Below, in pieces: positions 1 through 7,534 of a stretch of 16,757 nt of DNA. The notes beneath the pieces were generated by a model, which had not been told where the DNA came from, made no database searches, and saw nothing but the letters and a program-made list of their open reading frames with translations. Positions within the stretch are counted from its first letter, which is position 1, and every line of letters starts with the position of its first letter. Both the position numbers and the translations under genes were made by a program. Source of the DNA: CAZDDA01 sp964568045 (GTDB taxonomy: Bacteria; Bipolaricaulota; Bipolaricaulia; UBA7950; UBA9294); contig CAZMOL010000036.1 of NCBI GenBank assembly GCA_964568045.1, forward strand, positions 1-16,757, written 5' to 3'.

Positions 1-201
1 CTTTGTCACATTCTTGGTGGAAGTAGGCGGGAGGGGCGATAGTCTCAATCAGCGGGTTGTGATGGAGGACCAGGCCGCGTTTTGTTGCAGTAGAGGAGGA
101 GGGCGGAGTCTGCTTTGATCCAAACAGCCCTGTTTTGGGGGAAACGAATTGCCCCAAACCTGCGGAAGCGGGCGGAATCCTTCACATCAATGTGCTCGTG
201 G

Positions 202-3200
202 TTATTGAGGCGTGTATCGTTGATAGGTATTTCTACCCATCTCCTTTGCTCGGTACATGGCAATGTCTGCGTTCTTCACAAGCGCCTCCGCGTTATCAGC
301 GTCTTCGGGGTAAAGGACGATCCCGATGCTGGTGGAAATGCGAAGCTTATGTCCATCGACTACGAGTGGCTCCCGAACGGCCTGAAGCAGCTCTTGGGCA
401 ATCCTCTCAGCGTCTTCGTACTGAGTGATCTCAGGCAGAATGAGCATGAACTCGTCTCCGCCCAAACGGGCAATGGTATCGCTCTTTCGTCGGAGGCCTG
501 TAAGACGCTTGCCAACAGCCTGGAGCAGTTTGTCTCCCACACTGTGTCCCAGTGTGTCATTCACCTTCTTGAAGTGATCCAGGTCCAGCATCATGACCGC
601 AAGTTGTCGCTGGTTGCGGTAGGCATGGGATAGCTCTAGGTCGAGTCTATCATTGAACGCCTGCCGGTTTGGCAGATTGGTTAACGGCTCATGGGTGGCC
701 ATGAAGGCGAGCTGTTCCTCGGTACGTTTGCGTTCGGTAATGTCAAGACCTATGGATAGAAAGCCCATTGGTCTGCCTGTATCATCGTGCAAGCTCCGGA
801 CATGCCATGACATAATCTTTGCCTGGCCGTCCTTGCACCGGATGGTTGAGTCTTCGTCAAACTCCGCTAGGCTTCCTTTGATAACGGCAGCGGCTTTTTC
901 GATACGCCCCTTGCGATACGCCTCATCCGGGTAGAGCCATTCCCATATCTTCTCGTTGGCCACAACCTCTTCCTGGGAGTATCCGCTGATCGCCTCAGCT
1001 GCTTTGTTCCAAGTGCGAACAAGGCCTTTCTCATCGAGCACGCTAAGCCAGACGTTAGCGGTATCGATAATCAGTCCCAGGTATTGGTTGAGCTTGAGAA
1101 TTTCCTCCTCGGCACGCTTTTGTCTGGTGATATCTTTTGAAACTACGGTTACTGCAGTGGTTCGTCCGTCTTGATCTTTAACAGGGCTTAACGTCCTGAG
1201 GAAATAATTACCGTCCCTCTCGCTTTGGTGTTCATACTGGACCGACCAGCTGGTTTCGAACACTTCTCTCAGTTTCTCCGCAAACTCTTCCGTTTTCTCC
1301 TCGGAATGGAACTCGCCGTATGGTCTACCTATGACTTTGTCCATTGGGGAGTCAAACCTTGATAGATACTTCTCGTTCATGAACATATAGGTGCAGTTGC
1401 TGTCTACCAAATAGACGCTATCTTCGGTAGACTCCACCAGGGAGCGATATTCCTCTGCGCTCTCTCTCAGTGTCTCTTCCACCTGTTTGCGCTCGGTAAC
1501 GTCGCGACCAAGAGCGATGGAGCCAACAGAGGTGCCTTTTTCATCCAACAGGTTTTTCTGGTTCCAAGAGATGATTTTGGTTTGCCCGTCCCTGCATTTG
1601 ATGATTGCCTCAAATCCTTCCAGAATTTCGCTTCCTTTGGTGATGGTGTCAATCTTAGCTTCTAGCTCTCTTCGATACGCCTCATCCGGGTAGAGCCATT
1701 TCCAGATCTTGTCGTGGCCCACGACCTCTTCCCGGGAGTAGCCACTAATTCTCTCTGCCGCTTTGTTCCAAATCAGAACGTTGCCGTTCTCATCGAGTAC
1801 ATCCAGCCACACGTTCGCACTGTCAATGACGCTCTCCCGAAATTGGCTGAGCTGATGGATCTCCTCTTCCGCTTGCACTTGGTTGGTGATATCTTCCTGA
1901 ATGACGACGATGTGTGACTCTCCGCCGCTACCGGCCTGGATCGGAAAGAGCGTTGAGAAAAAGTGTACTGTTCCCTTGCGGGTCGTGTTGTATTCAACCG
2001 TTCCCATGTCAAGGTCCTGGCGAAATCGGACTATTTCACCGGCCTGGGCGCGCTGGAAGCCCTTCCGAAAAGGCTCCTCGTCTTTCGTTGTATCTCGGAA
2101 GGCGTTCCAACACCCAACCAGTTGGGCTGGGTCGGACACGCCGAATAGATCAAGCGTTGCCTGATTGGCAAAGATCAGGGTTCCTTTCTCATCGGATATC
2201 CAAATGCCAAATGGAGCATTCTCAAAGATTTCCCGGTAGCGTGCCTCGCTTTCGGCCAGTGACTTCTCCGCCTGTTTTTGGGCCGTTATGTTAGTGAAAA
2301 CGGTTTGCATGCCGGCGAGACGACCCTTCTCAAGTCGAGGGCTTGCGCTGACCAGCACGCAACGGCGACGCCCGTCCTTACGGACGATCTCAAGCTCATA
2401 CGAGTTGGCCATTCCGGTTAACCGCTGTTTCAGGGTCGCTTGAACAATGGCCTGCTGATCGCCAGGAACGACCGTTGTCCAGTGGCGGCCTATCAGTTCT
2501 TCGATGGGATAGCCGAGTAGGTCTGCTGCAGCTGGGTTGAGAAACGCGAAATTCCCGTTGGCGTCTTCCACTGAGATGCCCACGACAACATTTTCGACGA
2601 TGCCTTCGTTAAAAGCAGCAAGTTGTCGGGTTTCCTCGTATAGACGTGCATTTCGCAGGGCTATGGCAAGCTGGTTGGCCAATGTCTGCAAAACAAAGAA
2701 ATCCTCCTCATCGAATGCTCCGAGTTCATCGCTGTCTATATCTAAAACACCTATTATCTGGTCTTCCACCTTGAGAGGTACCACCAGTTCAGATCTGATG
2801 TCTGGAAGCAGTTCATCCGGAATATAACGGGGCTCCTGGCTGACATCGTTGGCCAAGAGAGGCTCTCCGGTGTTGGCTACCCAGCCAATCATCCCTTCCT
2901 TGCCGACCTTGAACTGTTGCCTCTTGTCTTTCCGTCGTTCTGCTACGCTGGGGCTGCTGCTGGTCTCAAAAACGGCATAGTCCTGAGTTTCATCGACGAG
3001 AAAGACATCCACGTGGTAGTATCCGAAGCGCTGCTGAATGGCTGTGACAACGTAGGAGAGCAGTGAATCAGGGTCAAGGAAGGAGGAAGCCTTTCGCGCA
3101 ACCTCACCGATGATCTGTAGCTGGGTGGCCCGTCGTGCCAACACCTCTTGCGTTTGTTTCCACTTGGTGATGTTGGAAAGAACTCCGTGGACCCCAACCA

Positions 3201-3627
3201 TACGATCTCCTTCGTAGGTCGGACGGCTAGACGTGCGGACCCAAAGTATTTCGCCGGACTTGGAGAGCACTCGATACTCATTCTCGGCAAGAACACCGGT
3301 GAGAATGCTCGCAAAATTCTCTTTGAGGCGCGGTAGATCGTCCTGATGAATGTACTTTTCAAAATGGCTGCCGATGACTTCTGATGGAGCATATCCGACC
3401 AGCGATTCTACAGCAGGGCTGACATAGGTAACTGCGCCATTGCTGTCTGCCGCGAAGATCACATCGGCAAGATTCTCTACCAAGTCGCGATATCGTTTTT
3501 CGCTTTCTCGTAGAGTCTCTTCCGTCTGTTCTTGTTTGCTAGCGGCTTGTTCAAGTTCCGCTATACGTTGCCGCAGTTGTTCCAATTCCCTCTGCGATGG
3601 CCTGCTGGGTCTTTGGTCTTCTTTCAC
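202..3627 (-). CDS. Multi-PAS/GAF sensor diguanylate cyclase
   Basis: Likely a cytoplasmic sensor that makes cyclic di-GMP from two GTP. From the GTG start it is 1141 residues. Residues 1-45 are a charged coiled coil. PAS domains follow at about 45-158, 338-450, 463-585, 595-716, 726-835 and 845-966, with a GAF domain at about 170-330 between the first two. The GGDEF domain spans about 975-1138, with an intact GGDEF signature near 1056-1060. An RxxD product-inhibition site (RKSD, about 1047-1050) lies five residues upstream of it. There is no EAL domain and no transmembrane segment. I chose GTG 3627 because AGGAG lies 7 bases upstream. An in-frame ATG at 3675 adds 16 residues but has no clear ribosome binding site. 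PAS4 and PAS6 are close copies of each other. PAS ligands cannot be told from sequence. No partner gene is adjacent; it is divergent from the cyclodeaminase gene. Confidence 0.93.
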   Translation of the reverse strand: MKEDQRPSRPSQRELEQLRQRIAELEQAASKQEQTEETLRESEKRYRDLVENLADVIFAADSNGAVTYVSPAVESLVGYAPSEVIGSHFEKYIHQDDLPRLKENFASILTGVLAENEYRVLSKSGEILWVRTSSRPTYEGDRMVGVHGVLSNITKWKQTQEVLARRATQLQIIGEVARKASSFLDPDSLLSYVVTAIQQRFGYYHVDVFLVDETQDYAVFETSSSPSVAERRKDKRQQFKVGKEGMIGWVANTGEPLLANDVSQEPRYIPDELLPDIRSELVVPLKVEDQIIGVLDIDSDELGAFDEEDFFVLQTLANQLAIALRNARLYEETRQLAAFNEGIVENVVVGISVEDANGNFAFLNPAAADLLGYPIEELIGRHWTTVVPGDQQAIVQATLKQRLTGMANSYELEIVRKDGRRRCVLVSASPRLEKGRLAGMQTVFTNITAQKQAEKSLAESEARYREIFENAPFGIWISDEKGTLIFANQATLDLFGVSDPAQLVGCWNAFRDTTKDEEPFRKGFQRAQAGEIVRFRQDLDMGTVEYNTTRKGTVHFFSTLFPIQAGSGGESHIVVIQEDITNQVQAEEEIHQLSQFRESVIDSANVWLDVLDENGNVLIWNKAAERISGYSREEVVGHDKIWKWLYPDEAYRRELEAKIDTITKGSEILEGFEAIIKCRDGQTKIISWNQKNLLDEKGTSVGSIALGRDVTERKQVEETLRESAEEYRSLVESTEDSVYLVDSNCTYMFMNEKYLSRFDSPMDKVIGRPYGEFHSEEKTEEFAEKLREVFETSWSVQYEHQSERDGNYFLRTLSPVKDQDGRTTAVTVVSKDITRQKRAEEEILKLNQYLGLIIDTANVWLSVLDEKGLVRTWNKAAEAISGYSQEEVVANEKIWEWLYPDEAYRKGRIEKAAAVIKGSLAEFDEDSTIRCKDGQAKIMSWHVRSLHDDTGRPMGFLSIGLDITERKRTEEQLAFMATHEPLTNLPNRQAFNDRLDLELSHAYRNQRQLAVMMLDLDHFKKVNDTLGHSVGDKLLQAVGKRLTGLRRKSDTIARLGGDEFMLILPEITQYEDAERIAQELLQAVREPLVVDGHKLRISTSIGIVLYPEDADNAEALVKNADIAMYRAKEMGRNTYQRYTPQ

Positions 3628-3634
3628 TCCGCGT

Positions 3635-3639
3635 CTCCT
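3635..3639 (-). promoter_or_regulatory. Shine-Dalgarno site deciding the sensor start
   Basis: AGGAG on the minus strand lies 7 bases before the GTG at 3627. No comparable site precedes the in-frame ATG at 3675. This favours the shorter 1141-residue sensor. Confidence 0.6.
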
Positions 3640-3771
3640 AAAGTATCGCAGACCGCAATGATGCTTAGATTGCATGTTACATGTCTCTGTTCAGATCTAT
3701 TCCTCTCCCGCTTCGTTTCTAGACTTTCATCCCGTACTTATCCTATTTGTCGACGTCGATCAAGAACGCCT

Positions 3772-3777
3772 ATTATA
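3772..3777 (-). promoter_or_regulatory. Candidate -10 box for the sensor gene
   Basis: The minus strand reads TATAAT, a perfect sigma-70-type -10 hexamer, about 145 bases before the GTG start at 3627. I see no good -35 hexamer at 16-18 bases spacing, so this is only a candidate. Confidence 0.35.
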
Positions 3778-3935
3778 CACGCCCTCCGGGACAGCGAGGA
3801 AATCAGCACAAAATCAAGTTGGCGCTCTTTGGCACATGGCGAGCGCATTCGATAATCTTTGTCGACTAAGGGAAGTCGTTGGCTTGTGTATTGAGCAGTC
3901 CGGGCTAGAACGTTTGCAGTCTGAATAGGAGCACC

Positions 3936-4154
3936 ATGACTTTCAAAACCCGAGGTGTTTCGAGGAGAGACGTGCACCGAGAGACAACAACGGGTGATGT
4001 GTCGCTGGCAACGGCACCCATCACTTCTTTTCGACTGCGGGGATCCATTTCCGTTGCGCCTTGGTGGGGCGGACGTCGGTTCACCCTGTTGCGTGAGATC
4101 GTTGGGCGATGGAGTGCGTCCGAGCTTGAATCTGACATTTCCCGGGGAGGTTGA
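3936..4154 (+). CDS. Doubtful 72-residue ORF in the leader
   Basis: An ATG at 3936 has AGGAG (3927-3931) four bases upstream. Its stop at 4152-4154 overlaps the ATG at 4154, one of the possible starts of the cyclodeaminase gene, an arrangement compatible with translational coupling. The predicted peptide is basic, Arg/Ser/Thr-rich and matches no family I know. A hairpin with a T-rich tail lies inside the frame, which argues for a regulatory leader instead of a gene. It could be a leader peptide, a short hypothetical protein, or chance. Confidence 0.22.
   Translation: MTFKTRGVSRRDVHRETTTGDVSLATAPITSFRLRGSISVAPWWGGRRFTLLREIVGRWSASELESDISRGG
3992..4030 (+). terminator. Candidate leader hairpin or attenuator
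   Basis: GTGATG (3994-3999) pairs with CATCAC (4019-4024). Inside it, TGTCG (4000-4004) can pair with CGGCA (4012-4016) through one G-U pair, leaving a seven-base loop and a two-base bulge. The 3' arm runs directly into TTCTTTT. This is a terminator-like shape about 125 bases before the cyclodeaminase start. No T-box, S-box or other known riboswitch core is evident, so attenuation is inference. Confidence 0.3.
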
Positions 4155-4156
4155 TG

Positions 4157-5146
4157 ATGGAAGTCACCATACTGACGGAACAAGAGATCCGTGAATGCGT
4201 CAGCTTCGACGAAGAAGCCATTGAGGTTGTCAGCGGGGGGGGTTCCAAGCTTACCCAGGGCGAGGCAACGGTTCCGCCGGTTCTTGCTGTACCGGTACCA
4301 GAGAACCACGGCGAAGTTGATGTCAAGACCGCCTACATCCGGGGCCTTGACACGTTTGCCGTCAAGATTGCGGCCGGCTTTCACAACAATCATTGTCTGA
4401 ATCTGCCCACCGGCAGCGGGATGATGGTGATCATCAGCAGCAAGACCGGTTTTCCCCAGGCCGTTCTCCTGGATAACGGATACCTGACTGATGTTCGAAC
4501 CGGGGCGGCGGGAGCACTTGCCGCTCGTCATCTCGCTCGTGAGTCTATTGAGACGGTCGGGGTTGTCGGGTCCGGAGTGCAGGCTCGGTACCAAGTGAGA
4601 GGGATAGCCTTGGTAAGAGTTTTTCGCCGCCTACTTGTCTTTGGAATCCTCCCGGAGCAGGTTGACCGGTATGTGGATGAGATGCAGGCCGAGCTGGGCG
4701 TTGAAGTCATCAAGGCGGAGAGTGTGGAGCAAGTCGTTCGAGAAAGCGATGCCATTGTGACGACCACACCTTCCCGCAACCCCTACCTCGAGGCCTCTTG
4801 GGTGCACCCAGGCGTACACATCACTGCAATGGGATCAGACGGGGAGGGCAAACAGGAGCTATTCCCACAGGTCTTTGAGCGTGCGGATCTTGTTGCTTGC
4901 GATCGGAAGTCTCAGTGCTTTCGGTTGGGCGAATTGCATCACGCTCTGGAGGAAGGTGTCCTTGCCCGGGGAAGCCCAGTGAGTGAACTCGGTCAATTGA
5001 TCCTTGGACAACAGCCGGGGCGTGAATCGGAAAGCCAAATCACTGTGTGTGACCTTACCGGCGTAGGGGTTCAGGACACGGCCATCGCTCAACTTGCCCT
5101 CGGAAAGGCGTTGCAAAAGGGACTCGGAACCGTTTTTGACGCCTAG
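4157..5146 (+). CDS. Ornithine cyclodeaminase/mu-crystallin family (EutC-like)
   Basis: An NAD(P)-dependent enzyme of the ornithine cyclodeaminase/mu-crystallin family, whose members include ornithine cyclodeaminase, lysine cyclodeaminase, ketimine reductases and the ectoine-utilisation protein EutC. Counted from the ATG at 4157 (329 residues), it has the substrate-site lysine in FAVKIAAG (about K70) and the LDNGYLTDVRTGAAG block (about 105-119). The dinucleotide-binding GVVGSGVQAR lies at about 135-144, and GSDGEGKQEL carries the candidate catalytic Asp (about 228). The LPTGSGMMV and LDNGYLTDVRT wording is most like EutC as I remember it, but no EutB-type partner lies beside it. I chose ATG 4157 because GGGGAGG (4144-4150) is 6 bases upstream; TTG 4151 and ATG 4154 are too close. 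The true substrate is unknown. Confidence 0.88.
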   Translation: MEVTILTEQEIRECVSFDEEAIEVVSGGGSKLTQGEATVPPVLAVPVPENHGEVDVKTAYIRGLDTFAVKIAAGFHNNHCLNLPTGSGMMVIISSKTGFPQAVLLDNGYLTDVRTGAAGALAARHLARESIETVGVVGSGVQARYQVRGIALVRVFRRLLVFGILPEQVDRYVDEMQAELGVEVIKAESVEQVVRESDAIVTTTPSRNPYLEASWVHPGVHITAMGSDGEGKQELFPQVFERADLVACDRKSQCFRLGELHHALEEGVLARGSPVSELGQLILGQQPGRESESQITVCDLTGVGVQDTAIAQLALGKALQKGLGTVFDA

Positions 5147-5317
5147 GCTCGCGCGCATCATCTCAGTGCGTGGTGGGTCAGCGAGAGCATTGCCTTGAAA
5201 TGGGAACGGCAAACCCTCACGAATATGCGTTTTGGCCTTGTTGTTGCGAAGAGAGGCTGCGGGATTGGTCCTCCAAGAGCAAGCATCTGATACTTCATCG
5301 TGGCGACCGTTTTCGTA

Positions 5318-5326
5318 TGGTATGAT
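5318..5326 (+). promoter_or_regulatory. Candidate extended -10 before trmO
   Basis: TGGTATGAT fits an extended -10 (TGn plus TATGAT). It ends 9 bases before the trmO ATG at 5336, so the transcript would be leaderless or nearly so. No -35 is evident at the usual spacing. The upstream Shine-Dalgarno match for trmO is also weak. Confidence 0.25.
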
Positions 5327-5335
5327 GGAAGTACG

Positions 5336-5830
5336 ATGCCCTACGAGACGATTGAATACCGGCCGATTGGAGTTATTCACTCCCCGTTTTCCGAGGGGCA
5401 CGGGGTCCCAATTCAACCTCGATTCGGCCGAGGGATTGAGGGGACCGTGACAGTCTTCCCAGAGCATGTGGAAGGCCTGAGGGACCTCGATGGGTTCAGT
5501 CACATTACTCTGCTCTATCACTTTCACCGCTCAAGCGGCTACGCCCTTACAGTCAGACCATTTCTCGATGAGAGGAAGCGGGGCCTTTTCGCTACGCGGG
5601 CGCCGCGGCGACCGAACTCAATTGGAATCTCAACGGTGCGGCTTGTAGGAATCGAAGGAGCCACGTTGCACATCGTCGATCTTGATATCCTGGATGGGAC
5701 GCCACTTCTCGATATTAAGCCGTATGTCCCAGTGTTCGAACATCCTGAGGCGATTCGAATCGGCTGGCTCACTGGGAAACTGAACGAGGGAGACAGGCCC
5801 GCCTCGGATGACCGATTTGTGACACGTTGA
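5336..5830 (+). CDS. trmO: tRNA (N6-threonylcarbamoyladenosine-37) methyltransferase TrmO
   Basis: This is a member of the YaeB/TrmO family, a single-domain SAM-dependent enzyme that N6-methylates the t6A37 base next to the anticodon of threonine tRNA. The 164 residues match the family's compact core. Conserved blocks are YRPIGVIHSPF (8-18), DGFSHITLLYHFHRS (52-66), RPFLDERKRGLFATRAPRRP (74-93) followed by NSIGIS, and LDGTPLLDIKPYVP (119-132). I start at ATG 5336 because the family block begins six residues later; a GTG at 5300 in frame would add 12 unconserved residues. The C-terminal tail (about 140-164) is short, with none of the extra C-terminal domain seen in larger homologues. It lies 189 bases after the cyclodeaminase and probably has its own promoter. 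Confidence 0.92.
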   Translation: MPYETIEYRPIGVIHSPFSEGHGVPIQPRFGRGIEGTVTVFPEHVEGLRDLDGFSHITLLYHFHRSSGYALTVRPFLDERKRGLFATRAPRRPNSIGISTVRLVGIEGATLHIVDLDILDGTPLLDIKPYVPVFEHPEAIRIGWLTGKLNEGDRPASDDRFVTR

Positions 5831-5844
5831 GGCGAACGTATCCG

Positions 5845-5973
5845 ATGAGGAAGCAGATCGATGCTGCAAACCTCGCTGCCCTGAAGATGCTGGAGGAGCA
5901 CTATCAGCCTTGTGATCACCCCGTGTTGGTGATTGGGGAGATGGCTTCTGCCCTTGCCTGCGAGGCGTTATAG
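5845..5973 (+). CDS. Possible small protein, 42 residues
   Basis: An ATG frame 14 bases after the trmO stop encodes a 42-residue peptide beginning MRKQIDAANLAALKMLEEHY, with a predicted helical start and one Cys in each half. The only purine-rich site upstream is GAGG about 12 bases away, which is weak. I recognise no family. It could be a genuine small gene, the remnant of a longer one, or chance. Confidence 0.25.
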   Translation: MRKQIDAANLAALKMLEEHYQPCDHPVLVIGEMASALACEAL

Positions 5974-6001
5974 CGCCGTTGCGAGTTTGACTTCGCGGAG
6001 C

Positions 6002-6026
6002 CTGCCGCTGTAAAAGGAAGCGGCAG
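6002..6026 (+). terminator. Intergenic hairpin upstream of the GNAT gene
   Basis: CTGCCGCT (6002-6009) and AGCGGCAG (6019-6026) form a perfect 8-base-pair stem with a nine-base loop. No T-run follows on either strand, so it is either a poor intrinsic terminator or a processing/attenuation structure between the trmO region and the acetyltransferase. Confidence 0.3.
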
Positions 6027-6072
6027 ATGGATTGGGTGGGTGTTTCTTCGGGATAAGGTGGAGCATACCGTG

Positions 6073-6704
6073 ATGGCGGACCACTTCGAGATTCGAGAGA
6101 TGGTGCCAACCGATGCAGAGGCCGTCGCGCAACTGGCTGGCCTATTTGAGCCGGTTTCAACAACGGTTTTCCAAGGGATTGAGGCCGAGGACATAGCGGC
6201 TTGGGTGAGAGAGCACCTTGCCAAACCCGAATGGGCAGGCTTTGTTGCGGAGGTCGAGGGCGAAGTGGTTGGATTAGTCTTCTGTCAGGACATGGCGGGG
6301 CAACCGAGCCAATTTGTGTTTCCGCACGTGGAGGAGATGGTCTACCTTCTCTACCTGGCTGTGGACGAGGCCTTCCGTGGTCGGGGGATCGCCCGCGCAC
6401 TCATCCGTTCCTGTGAGGCGCTTGCCCACACGTGGGGTCGTACCAGTCTCCTTCTCGACGTTGCTGAGGACAATCCGGCTTTGAGGCTATACAGACGACT
6501 TGGCTTCAAAAGGCTTGGGGCACANNNNNNNNNNNNNNNNNNNNNNNNNNNNNNNNNNNNNNNNNNNNNNNNNNNNNNNNNNNNNNNNNNNNNNNNNNNN
6601 NNNNNNNNNNNNNNNNNNNNNNNNACAATCCGGCTTTGAGGCTATACAGACGACTTGGCTTCAAAAGGCTTGGGGCACAGGTCTTCCTGAGCAAACAGCT
6701 CTAG
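6073..6704 (+). CDS. GNAT-family N-acetyltransferase, split by assembly gap
   Basis: An acetyl-CoA-dependent GCN5-related acyltransferase. Visible elements are the beta-strand segment MVYLLYLAVDEAFRG (89-103), the acetyl-CoA pyrophosphate-binding motif A loop RGRGIA (102-107), and the C-terminal DNPALRLYRRLGFKR (133-147) typical of the fold. The start is ATG 6073, with GGAG nine bases upstream. The coding sequence meets 100 N at 6525. The 55 bases before the gap are repeated exactly after it, and collapsing the two copies restores an unbroken 158-residue protein ending QVFLSKQL at the stop 6702-6704. So the gene is probably intact and only looks interrupted. The acceptor substrate (protein, peptide or small molecule) cannot be told. 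Confidence 0.85.
6470..6524. repeat. 55-base contig-end duplicate, left copy
   Basis: This segment is identical to 6625-6679 on the far side of the N run. It is the 3' part of the acetyltransferase coding sequence. An exact 55-base match ending at the gap points to unmerged contig overlap, not a biological repeat. Confidence 0.9.
6525..6624. other. Assembly gap of 100 N
   Basis: Exactly 100 undetermined bases, the usual scaffolder placeholder length. The identical 55-base flanks indicate a negative gap: the two contigs most likely overlap by 55 bases and nothing is missing. Confidence 0.95.
6625..6679. repeat. 55-base contig-end duplicate, right copy
   Basis: Exact copy of 6470-6524. Translated in the acetyltransferase frame it continues through the remaining eight codons to the stop at 6702-6704. 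Confidence 0.9.
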
Positions 6705-6727
6705 GCACTCACCGTACAGGCAGCATC

Positions 6728-7498
6728 TCAACCTTCGGTATCTTCGGGGACCTCTTCCGAGGTATCTTCCATGACCTCCTCCACATCATCGTCTGCCCCT
6801 TCGATTCCCCCGAAGGCAATGGAGAGGCCGACAAACGCGCCCGACACCTCAAGGGTTGGGCCTGCGAGTTCCTGGCCTCCTTCTTCCCAGTTTCCCACCA
6901 GGGTGAATAGGTACCCAAGGTGAAACTCGAAGCCCAGCCAGTCAAACGGTTGGATCTGAAACCTCACGTAGGGCTCGGCGCCGAAGAACCCGCGACTAAG
7001 CGTGGTGGACGTTGGGTCAGCTACGGCGTCCTCGAAGCTTGTGGGAATTCGGTTGCGCAACTTCAGATCGAGGCCGCCACCGCCGAGAACCGCACCGATC
7101 AGGAGCAGTGCTTGTTCATTGCCGCCGACGACGTAGGCGATATCCATTCCACCAAAACCTAGTGACAGTTCCGCCTTCTTGCCTTCTCGGAGAGAGTCGA
7201 TCGATCCACCCCATCCTCTCCCGCCAAAGGACATGCTGCCGATCACGCCGCCTCCACCCCCACCGCCGAAGGTGATTATCCGATTGGGGAGTGTGGCGTA
7301 GCCGTTCTCTGCAAGGATGCCATTTACTGTTGCCTGGTCATCTCCGCTGCCCAGATCGAGGACGAACAACCCGATCATCGGTCCGCCGAAGCCGAATCCT
7401 GGCCCTGATTCTTCAGCATCGTTGTGGTTTGCCAGTCCAACAAACGGAAGCCCGAGAAGCAGTACTACAGTTACCAGAACCCACACTGCATTTCGCAC
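6728..7498 (-). CDS. Exported glycine-rich protein with acidic tail
   Basis: A 256-residue protein of unknown function, probably secreted or in the envelope. Residues 1-23 form a signal peptide (hydrophobic run VLVTVVLLLGLPFVG, likely cleavage after GLA-23). The body has a glycine-rich stretch at 31-40, seven consecutive glycines at 78-84, and the segment FGGRGWGGS at 91-99. Alternating polar/hydrophobic strands at about 170-230 could form a beta-sheet or small barrel. The last 24 residues (about 233-256) are almost all Glu/Asp. The start is GTG 7498 with AGGAGG four to five bases upstream; the nearby ATG at 7491 is out of frame. It lies 36 bases after the PKD lipoprotein gene and is probably cotranscribed with it. 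The layout recalls uncharacterised proteins of thermophilic candidate phyla. Confidence 0.8.
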   Translation of the reverse strand: MRNAVWVLVTVVLLLGLPFVGLANHNDAEESGPGFGFGGPMIGLFVLDLGSGDDQATVNGILAENGYATLPNRIITFGGGGGGGVIGSMSFGGRGWGGSIDSLREGKKAELSLGFGGMDIAYVVGGNEQALLLIGAVLGGGGLDLKLRNRIPTSFEDAVADPTSTTLSRGFFGAEPYVRFQIQPFDWLGFEFHLGYLFTLVGNWEEGGQELAGPTLEVSGAFVGLSIAFGGIEGADDDVEEVMEDTSEEVPEDTEG

Positions 7499-7534
7499 AA
7501 TACCTCCTTCTCTACCTTTTGAACCTTACTGATT

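Larger units (their letters stand above)
3628..4156. other. Long intergenic region between divergent genes
   Basis: This 529-base stretch separates the minus-strand sensor from the plus-strand cyclodeaminase. It holds the candidate sensor -10 box at 3772-3777 and a hairpin followed by a T-rich run at 3992-4030. It also holds one small open frame at 3936-4154. A second frame at 3674-3928 has no recognisable protein features. I see no RNA gene or repeat here. Confidence 0.5.

Noticed and set aside
134..158. Inverted repeat TTTGGGG/CCCCAAA downstream of the sensor gene as its terminator.
   Set aside because: The 11-base loop is long and no T-run follows on the minus strand; A-rich sequence follows instead.
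3674..3928. An 84-residue plus-strand frame in the long intergenic region.
   Set aside because: No ribosome binding site or recognisable sequence, and it covers the candidate sensor promoter.
3905..4594. A 229-residue minus-strand open frame covering the leader.
   Set aside because: It is antisense to the cyclodeaminase N-terminus and carries no family motif.
4859..5527. A 222-residue minus-strand open frame spanning the gap between the cyclodeaminase and trmO.
   Set aside because: It is antisense to two well-supported genes, has no recognisable domain and no good ribosome binding site was evident.
5630..6400. A 256-residue minus-strand open frame.
   Set aside because: It is Pro/Arg-rich and low in complexity, and is antisense to trmO and the acetyltransferase, which have clear family motifs.
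6470..6679. A tandem biological repeat or mobile-element target duplication in the acetyltransferase gene.
   Set aside because: The copies abut an exact 100-N placeholder and collapse into one continuous reading frame, which fits an assembly artefact.
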